14,221 bases of DNA. It comes from Asterionellopsis glacialis. Its lineage: Eukaryota; Bacillariophyta; Plagiogrammaphyceae; Rhaphoneidales; Asterionellopsidaceae. A program made the position numbers and the translations under genes. Where the stretch lies: NCBI GenBank assembly GCA_014885115.2, contig WKLE02002607.1:1-14221 (forward strand), written 5' to 3'. The notes below the pieces were generated by a model. It was not told the DNA's origin, did no database searches, and saw only the letters and a program-made list of their open reading frames with translations. This document shows positions 8,421 to 14,221 of the stretch, piece after piece. Numbering within the stretch: position 1 is the stretch's first letter; every line of letters begins with the position of its first letter.

Positions 8421-9264
8421 ATGGGCACTTCAAATCCCTTCCACTCTCCTTTTTCTTCCCCTCCAACAGTGCTGCCACCACCTTCTTTCACTAGCAACCA
8501 TTCATTTGTCACCAGCAACAAGCCTTCAGCAGTGCCTGAAAGGGTGCCATTGTCATCATGGTCATCTGATCCAGCATTCTCCTCCTCTAGACCTCAGCCA
8601 AACCCAGCAGAGGAAGAAGACGATGCTTTGGTACATCAACTCAGGCAACTCGAATTGCAGCTACAACAGTCTTGGAATGCACATGCCGCAAAAAAAAAAG
8701 AAGCTGAGGAGTCCAGGAAACAACAATGAGAGAGAAAATGGCAGAGAAAACAAGGCAGTTGAAAGAAGTGATAGCATTTGAACATGCAAAATTATGGGAA
8801 CTTGAAAAAGAAGAGGCTGCAATTCCAGTTGTAGAGCCTGGAAGGGATGAAGCTGCAATGGCAGCTACAGATCCATCCAGCAAGGCATTTTTTTGAGGAA
8901 CCAACTCCTTGTCCAGGGGTGATTGATGCTGAATTTCAACAAAGACTTGAATATTCTAATTCTACCCTTAACGTACGGGCAGATGGGTCACCAACAGACC
9001 CACTGTTGCTAAGCAGTACACTGGCAACAGCTCACTTAACAACCTGCCAATCATGGATGACTACAATTATGACTCCATGTATGGAGATCCTGATGGTCAT
9101 TTGCAGTCAGGTAAAGCCCTTTTTGATCAAGAAGACAATTTCTGAGCATTCGCAATGTTGCCACCAGATTTTGTGTCAACCAACCAATCACCATCATATC
9201 AAGGTCAGAGAGGCAGAACCCAAACCCCTTCATTGAGTCGTAGAAATCCAGAGTGGGATGCATG
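8421..9264 (+). pseudogene. Pro/Ser-rich and coiled-coil region of the gag-like protein, broken
   Basis: The first part (8421-about 8600) is rich in Ser, Pro and Phe and is probably disordered. It becomes a strongly charged coiled coil (LVHQLRQLELQLQQ) that continues after a frameshift between 8700 and 8726 as a Lys/Glu helix to TGA 8894-8896. A slip in the run of seven T at 8888-8894 links this to FEEPTPCPGVIDAEFQQRLE. A further frameshift near 9040 leads to an acidic, Tyr/Asp-rich stretch (MDDYNYDSMYGDPDG from 9053) broken by TGA near 9143 and 9262. A 10-A run (8690-8699) and the poly-T tract explain why frames slip here. The region resembles the low-complexity linkers of gag proteins; no enzymatic motif is present. 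Confidence 0.45.
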
Positions 9265-10540
9265 AGAAGAACGATCCAAGTACTGGTACAACGGGCACAC
9301 AGTCCTTAAATTGGACACTTGGAATTCTATTTGTGTACAGCTCCCGGTCGTGCCCCCTTTATCTGAAGAATCAAGGGTAAAGCAGGCTATATTTTTGTCA
9401 TTAACAAGCAAACTACGTCAAGCCAACAGAACATGGGATGACAAGGCAGGATTACTTTTTGCAAAATTTGATGAAACAGTACCAGCAGCAGCGACAGAAG
9501 CAGAAATGGTTCTAACAGATTTCAAAGATTTGAACAAGAATATTTATCAGTTCTCCGATTTTCAGTATTTAAACAATCTATACAAAGAAATTTTAGTAGG
9601 AAACCAAGCCAATTTCACAGCAGTAGAACAAAACGACATCTGATTTTTCCAATTCGCCCTTACAATTAATCCAAGAAGCATAGACACAGGAACACTCAAT
9701 TTAGATACATCCAAATTCCCAGTATAAGTGACACTAACAGTAATTGTTTGCGCATTGTTAGGAAATAACAACAAGTTACATCAAGTGATTTTCAAGCACA
9801 ACATAATCAATAATCTGAAGAGTCTAGTACAAATCTATCAAGCAACTAATTCAGAATTTATGATTTCTATCAAGCATCACAATGATTCGTTGGCAGATGC
9901 AGACAAATATCAAATTGAATTACAGAAGATCCAAGCACAAACTAAATATGAAGCTGCAGTACAAATCATTAAACTGTTATACGTTGGAGATCTATGAGGA
10001 CTCCAAAGTCTAAATCAACATTTACAAGCAATTAGACAACAAGCATATGACTGAGATAGAGGTACGGTCATCCAGAAGAGGGTCTATGAAACCGCAACAC
10101 TATTTCAATATTTACTTCAAGAAATTGATCCATCGAACCCCCCTCAAGATCTACCAAATCTATCTGAACTATTCCATTCAAGTCTAATTCAAGATCTCAA
10201 AGAGGAAACTCTCAAGCATTTAATCCAAGGATCTCCAGCCAATTTCAATGAGAATCAGGCTAGATTTAACACATTCAGGGCAGAAGCATTAGAAGCAGAA
10301 AAGAAGGTCAACAAGATTGAATGCATTTCATGAAGACAATGGCAGCAAGTAGCAAGAGATTTGTCAAGACAATATCAAAGAGGACTGCAAGATGCAGCAA
10401 GTAAAACAGGAGGAAGAGCATTCCCAGCATTTCACCAAGCGGTGAACACAAGAACAAACAAGTTCAGGATATCTATGGAACCTCTTTAATACTTCCAAAG
10501 ACATTTGTAACAAGGACCCAGGAAGAACACCAAGGACCAG
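9265..10540 (+). pseudogene. Helical gag-like region of the large element, broken
   Basis: One continuous plus frame runs for more than 1.2 kb, interrupted only by stops at 9641 (TGA), 9725 (TAA), 9995 (TGA), 10052 (TGA), 10331 (TGA), 10487 (TAA) and 10508 (TAA). The sequence is Gln/Leu/Asn-rich and predicted largely helical. A conserved-looking block near 10400-10485 reads GGRAFPAFHQAVNTRTNKF followed by ISMEPL. I recall this block just before the zinc knuckle in related diatom elements. Near 10510-10540 the reading moves to the next frame, which carries the zinc knuckle. The protein would be the structural or RNA-binding part of the element. Most stops could come from single changes at Trp, Arg or Glu codons. 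Confidence 0.6.
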
Positions 10541-10542
10541 GA

Positions 10543-10953
10543 ATGGTGACCACACAACAGATCCTAGCCACTATGGCTGACATGACAGATATATTGATAG
10601 AAGAACAAGAACAACTCAATCAAACACCATTGGTAGCAACCAGTATTGTAGAACAAGCCTTACAACAAGCAAGTGGAATGAAAGTCCCAATGAAATGTTT
10701 TGGGTGCAACAGTATCCCGGAATATGACAATGGTGCCTATCATCTATGGCAAAACTGCCCTCACAAGAGCCAACAAAGAGTATGGTGCAATTTCCAGAAG
10801 AACTTAAAAATATTTCAAGACAAGAAGGCACAAAGGAAGGAACAAACTTACGGACCCACACCACAAGCAACAGCAGCAACTCACGCCAATTGGTTCAGAG
10901 ACAGATACCTCAGCAGAAGTCAAGGACCTATTACAAGCAGCAGCAAATCCTAA
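10543..10953 (+). pseudogene. Zinc-knuckle segment of the gag-like protein
   Basis: An open frame with a helical N-terminal part (LIEEQEQLNQTPLVATSIV) followed by a Cys/His motif starting CFGC, with C52, C55, H67 and C72 (C-x2-C-x11-H-x4-C), then a Trp/Phe and Lys-rich tail. This spacing is longer than the classical CCHC knuckle but has the same logic and probably binds nucleic acid. It lies directly before the protease, as a nucleocapsid domain does in retrotransposons. The frame is open upstream to about 10441, so 10543 is not a real start. Near 10910 the reading shifts to the protease frame. Confidence 0.72.
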
Positions 10954-11557
10954 CATTTCATCACCTATACGATGCACATTCATAACTTCTTTAAAGCAGG
11001 CATTAGACCAAGTGAACCTAGAAGCAAACACTATAAAGCACAAACAAGAGAGAACGACTACCATCATGAAAAGGAAACCGACGGCGCAACACCAAGAAGG
11101 ACAAACAAGGAAGACAGGGAGATTGTTCCTTATGTACTCCAAAGTGCGAGAGGACATCCCAACTACATTTCTCACTCAACACCTGCTCCAAAGATACCCA
11201 TTGAAGGTAGCATTTGAACTACCCTTCCTCACCTTCCCGATCGGAGATGGAACAACCCCCAACAATACTGGTACACTAACTGGATTATTGGACACAGGAG
11301 GATGTTGCTCAATGGGAAACTTAAATTACTTTGAAGAATTACATCAAGTATTCCCTCGATATTTTGTAGATCTGTTCCCATTACAAGAAAAACAATTTGA
11401 AGACATAAATATTGGAGGAATAAAGTCCGGCATATGGCTTACACACATAGCCATACTATGGATACCATACAAAGAACACAACAGGACCTGCACAATTGAA
11501 TTCAGACTAAGCCGTGAATTACCTGTAGATGCATTATATGGAGTCCAGTTCATCCTG
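10908..11557 (+). pseudogene. Retropepsin-like aspartic protease
   Basis: Aspartic protease that would process the element's polyprotein. From the GTG at 11012, the frame gives a basic linker, then FELPFLTFPIGDG leading to the active-site loop LTGLLDTGGCCSMG. The catalytic D-T-G is at residues 94-96 (Asp codon 11291-11293) and is intact. It is followed by NIGGIKSGI and a second hydrophobic core ending LPVDALYGVQF, which corresponds to the C-terminal part of the fold. The upstream frame is open to about 10862, and a shift near 10910 connects it to the zinc knuckle. The domain is about normal length for this type and has no internal stop. It ends abruptly at about 11555, where RT sequence begins in the same frame. 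Confidence 0.82.
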
Positions 11558-12024
11558 TGGCAGTCGGGAGGGGATTTAGAATTATCTAAATGCTTGTATC
11601 ACGTATCGGATTTTACGTTCACGCCTCGAGGGGAGCCGGTGTTCCATAACAACTTCCCAAGTATGAAAATCTCCGTTCCGTCTAATTCTGAAGACTGCAA
11701 CCTCATTATTCTCCGTATACAGACCATGAAACTTTAGGCTGTTATAAATCTCCAAGCGGAAATCAGACACAACAATTGCTCACTCTCCAAGTGAAGAACA
11801 AGAAACACCTTCAGACAGTGATATCCCGACCATTCCAACGACATGAGGCATGGATTTACTACTTCGCTATCTATCTTCCCAGTATCGGATACAGTCTTCC
11901 CGTCAGTCATTTTTCCGCCAATACTTTAGACGACGTCCAACAGCATACAACCAGGATGCTTTTAGCGAAAGCAGGCTTCAATCGTAATACTAGGAAAGCC
12001 ATACAAGATCGTTGGGTGGGTTAG
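11558..12024 (+). pseudogene. Reverse transcriptase C-terminal part only (core missing)
   Basis: Begins in the protease frame with WQSGGDLELSKC, which in related diatom RTs lies after the catalytic Y-x-D-D box. It continues through SDFTFTPRGEPVF to about 11700, then shifts frame to SPYTDHETLGCYKSPSG and on to QRHEAWIYYFAIYLPSIGYS and MLLAKAGFNRNTRKAI, the thumb-region motifs of that family as I recall them. No fingers or palm with Y-x-D-D is present anywhere between the protease and this segment. Frame 11776-12024 ends at TAG 12022-12024, and the reading passes by a frameshift near 12010 into the next open frame. The polymerase therefore cannot be active. Confidence 0.75.
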
Positions 12025-14141
12025 AATGGCATACGTTATATGACATTCAAGGCATCGGTCAAGTAACCCTGTACCTCAAGCACTGGCCATCACCGTCCTT
12101 CATTTCTAATTTATTACACATCAACTTTACCTGGATGATGGCGCAACTTGGAACTAGCTTTTCACCCTTCGAGAACACAAAGATTAAGCTGCCACACTTA
12201 GAAGCCAAATGGACAGCATCACTTTGCGAGTATCTCAACACTTTTGACGGGACAATACAGCTGCAAATCGCTCCCTGTAATAGCCTCCAACGCAAAAACG
12301 ACAAGTGCATTATGGATATAGTTCTAGCTTCAGAGCTGTTTACATCTTCCAAAATCCGACAGATAAACTATTGTCGACTATACCTCCAAGCCATCACAGT
12401 GTCTGATATTACGTGTGCAACCGGTACAAGCCTGAGGCCTGAGACTCGTTATGGAGATACCCTTCTTACATCGAGTAAATCTCAGTGGAAACACTTTAAA
12501 CAAGATAAACCAGATGCAATCTCGTGGCGCACATGGCGACGTGTGTGTAAATTATTTTCCAATCGAAATGGACACCTACATGAACCACTATTAGACTGGC
12601 TTCATCCTCCCGATGCCTTGCGCCAACGGTGGTTTAGTTACTATGACTCTATATCTGCGACATTGTTTCTATATCTACAAGACCAATATCACGAATATAA
12701 GTCTAATTCAGATGACATCTTCTATGCAACCAATAATCTCCGGATGCGCTTGCCATCGACCAGCGTACCGGTGGATGTCAAACCAGTAGGCCTCAAATGG
12801 AAAGTTATTGCCCATGCTCATCCACAGCGAACAGTTAGGCACGACCCACCATCAGACTTTTTACAATTTTTTAAACAACAACCCAAGTGGTCAACTACCC
12901 TGCACTATGATCTTCAAATCAAAGTATCTATATATAGCATCATCGAATCCATAGAAAATGAAACAGTGATCATCACAAGCGATGGCTCTGTGTCCGAAAG
13001 CGGCATCGGCACCTTTGGCTGGAGTGCCGCGTTATCTTCAGGCCAACGACTCCTTTTGTGTGCAGGATGGGCATATGGATGCTCCCCTGTATCCTCCATG
13101 CGTGCTGAGGCTTATGGCGTTCTATCTTGGGTCCGGTTCTTATATCTACTACACCAATACCACAACATTCAATGGCCCAACCCACTTAGTTTGTATCAAT
13201 ACACAGACAGTGAATCATTAATAATTCGCATCACGACTTTGCAAAACCAATCGATGTCTTCGCCAAATTCGACTCTCCTAGAGGATTGAGATATTGTCCA
13301 CATGATCGTGGACGTTCTCCGGCACCTTCCCTGGTATGAACTGCATCATGTTAAAGGCCACCAAGATGATCAGGAACAGGTTGATGCCTTGCCACTTCCT
13401 GCACAATTGAATGTGGAAGCAGATCATCTCGCAAGTAGAATGCATCGACTACCGACTCCTCCTGACATCTCTAAAGTTATCCAATTTCCTACAAACCCAG
13501 CCCAACTTAATATAGGGAATGCCACATGCAACGGGAAATATCCACAGAGAATCCGCCAAGCACGCCATGGCCCAGAACTCGAGGCTTACATCATAGAAAG
13601 ACAGTCACTCCAACAGTACCAGTATCAACAAATCAATCACAAGGCTTTATCTACAGTTATCAAGGCCATGTCTTCTCGCCATCCCATACTAATAAAACTG
13701 CTTCATTCTCACGTGCCCCTTAATACAGTAACCTTGAGATATGACAGCCGCACTACATCAATATGTCCCGGCTGCGAAAGGACCGTTGAGGATTTCTTAC
13801 ATCATTTTCGATGCGAGAATGTCGAGTTATCGAAATCCCGGAAAAGTTTACTACAAAAGATACGTGCCACATGTGATCAGATATCATCTGACCCATGCTT
13901 ACGAGATACCCTTATTTATGGTCTGGATCAGTTCTTTGGGAATATCTATGTCCCACCCTCAAATCTTGTTCAGGAAGCATATGACTCACAGTTAGATATT
14001 GGTTGGATCCAAATTTTACAGGGTAGATTTTCACTGCTTTGGGCAAAACTCCAAAATGATCATTACGCAGCTCAAGACAAGACTAGATATAATGGACACA
14101 CCTGGACAACTACCATGATAAAGATTATCTTTACATGGTAA
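12012..14141 (+). pseudogene. RT connection, RNase H and C-terminal zinc finger, one TGA at 13287
   Basis: One frame of about 710 codons with a single stop (TGA 13287-13289). The first 300 residues continue the RT thumb and connection (GGLEWHTLYDIQGIGQV, IRQINYCRLYLQAI, SWRTWRRVCKLF). RNase H follows: Asp 324 in ITSDGS, Glu 366 in MRAEAYG and Asp 399 in YTDSES. After the TGA come HHVKGHQDD and the last catalytic Asp in NVEADHLA (codon 13422-13424). RNase H would remove RNA from the RNA-DNA hybrid. A C-terminal Cys/His finger, CPGCERTVEDFLHHFRC (C155 counted from 13302), resembles the zf-RVT finger of non-LTR-type elements. A Trp codon most likely stood at the TGA, since the sequence LLED-DIVHM fits a common Trp-Asp pair. 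This half has no frameshift over 2.1 kb, unlike the 5' half. Confidence 0.85.
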
Positions 14142-14221
14142 CCTTTCGGCAAATCTCAGAGAGGAAGGCATCTCGGATTCACGGGCACTGGCCATGTCGC
14201 TCATGACATACTGCAAGGAAA
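14142..14221. other. Right edge, nothing certain
   Basis: These 80 bases follow the TAA at 14139-14141. One frame stays open to the edge and could continue the element's C-terminus after a frameshift, but there is too little sequence to decide. Confidence 0.3.

Larger units (their letters stand above)
7532..14141 (+). mobile_element. Degenerate retroelement with gag-like, PR, partial RT, RNase H and zinc finger
   Basis: A single plus-strand series of frames, never on the other strand, gives in order: unrecognised N-terminus, Pro/Ser and coiled-coil region, helical gag-like region, zinc knuckle, retropepsin, RT C-terminal part, connection, RNase H, and C-terminal zinc finger. Parts are linked by about eight frameshifts and a dozen in-frame stops. 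The order and motifs match a family I remember from diatom genomes. No LTRs, integrase or endonuclease are visible. The element could continue beyond the right edge, and its left boundary is uncertain. Confidence 0.75.

Noticed and set aside
10543..10953. An independent small gene starting at GTG 10543
   Set aside because: The same frame is open upstream to about 10441, and the zinc knuckle sits between gag-like and protease parts, so this is a segment of the element rather than a gene of its own.
12059..13185. Several minus-strand open frames of 61-97 codons
   Set aside because: They are shadows of the RNase H-bearing frame, which has all its catalytic motifs on the plus strand.
603..13289. 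TGA as a reassigned tryptophan codon, because many frames are interrupted by TGA
   Set aside because: TAA and TAG also interrupt the same frames (924, 5043, 5341, 9725, 10487, 10508). At least one TGA (5413) replaces Arg rather than Trp in relatives, and frameshifts are common. Ordinary decay explains it.

Overview
The window looks like nuclear DNA of a stramenopile, most likely a diatom. I infer this from AT-rich, intron-containing sequence and from three kinds of retroelement remnant whose motifs resemble the gypsy-like, copia-like and PR/RT/RNase H families I remember as abundant in diatom genomes. No database search was run, so the taxon is an inference. I see no bacterial operon, rRNA, tRNA or CRISPR. 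Almost everything recognisable is decayed mobile-element DNA. The one possible intact host or element gene is a two-exon gene near 2.3-3.4 kb.

Layout: (1) 462-1750, minus strand: a Ty3/gypsy-type protease and reverse transcriptase (RT), including the YIDD catalytic box, broken by stops and a frameshift. (2) 2296-3449, plus strand: a two-exon gene of unknown function. Its 83-nt GT-AG intron joins two reading frames exactly, and the frame stays open for 44 codons past an in-frame TGA. (3) 3493-4380: AT-rich DNA with no gene I can support. (4) 4405-5682, minus strand: a Ty1/copia-type gag with a Cys/His zinc motif, broken in several places, with no pol after it. (5) 6262-6677: a long imperfect inverted repeat with arms of about 145 bp. 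A palindrome cluster (6932-7017) and a two-unit diverged tandem repeat (7185-7471) follow. (6) 7532-14141, plus strand: one large degenerate element reading, in order, an unrecognised N-terminal region, a Pro/Ser-rich and coiled-coil region, a helical gag-like region, a zinc knuckle, a retropepsin with a DTG site, the C-terminal part of an RT, a connection region, RNase H and a CxxC...HxxxC zinc finger.

In the third element the protease runs directly into sequence that should lie after the RT catalytic motif, so the RT core is missing. At that same point (about 11.55 kb) CpG density rises about fourfold by hand count. The right half is much less decayed than the left: 2.1 kb with a single stop and no frameshift. 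This suggests that either an internal deletion or a join between two copies of different age made the present element. The combination of an LTR-type aspartic protease with an RT-RNase H-zinc finger tail, and no integrase or endonuclease visible, is the most unusual system here.
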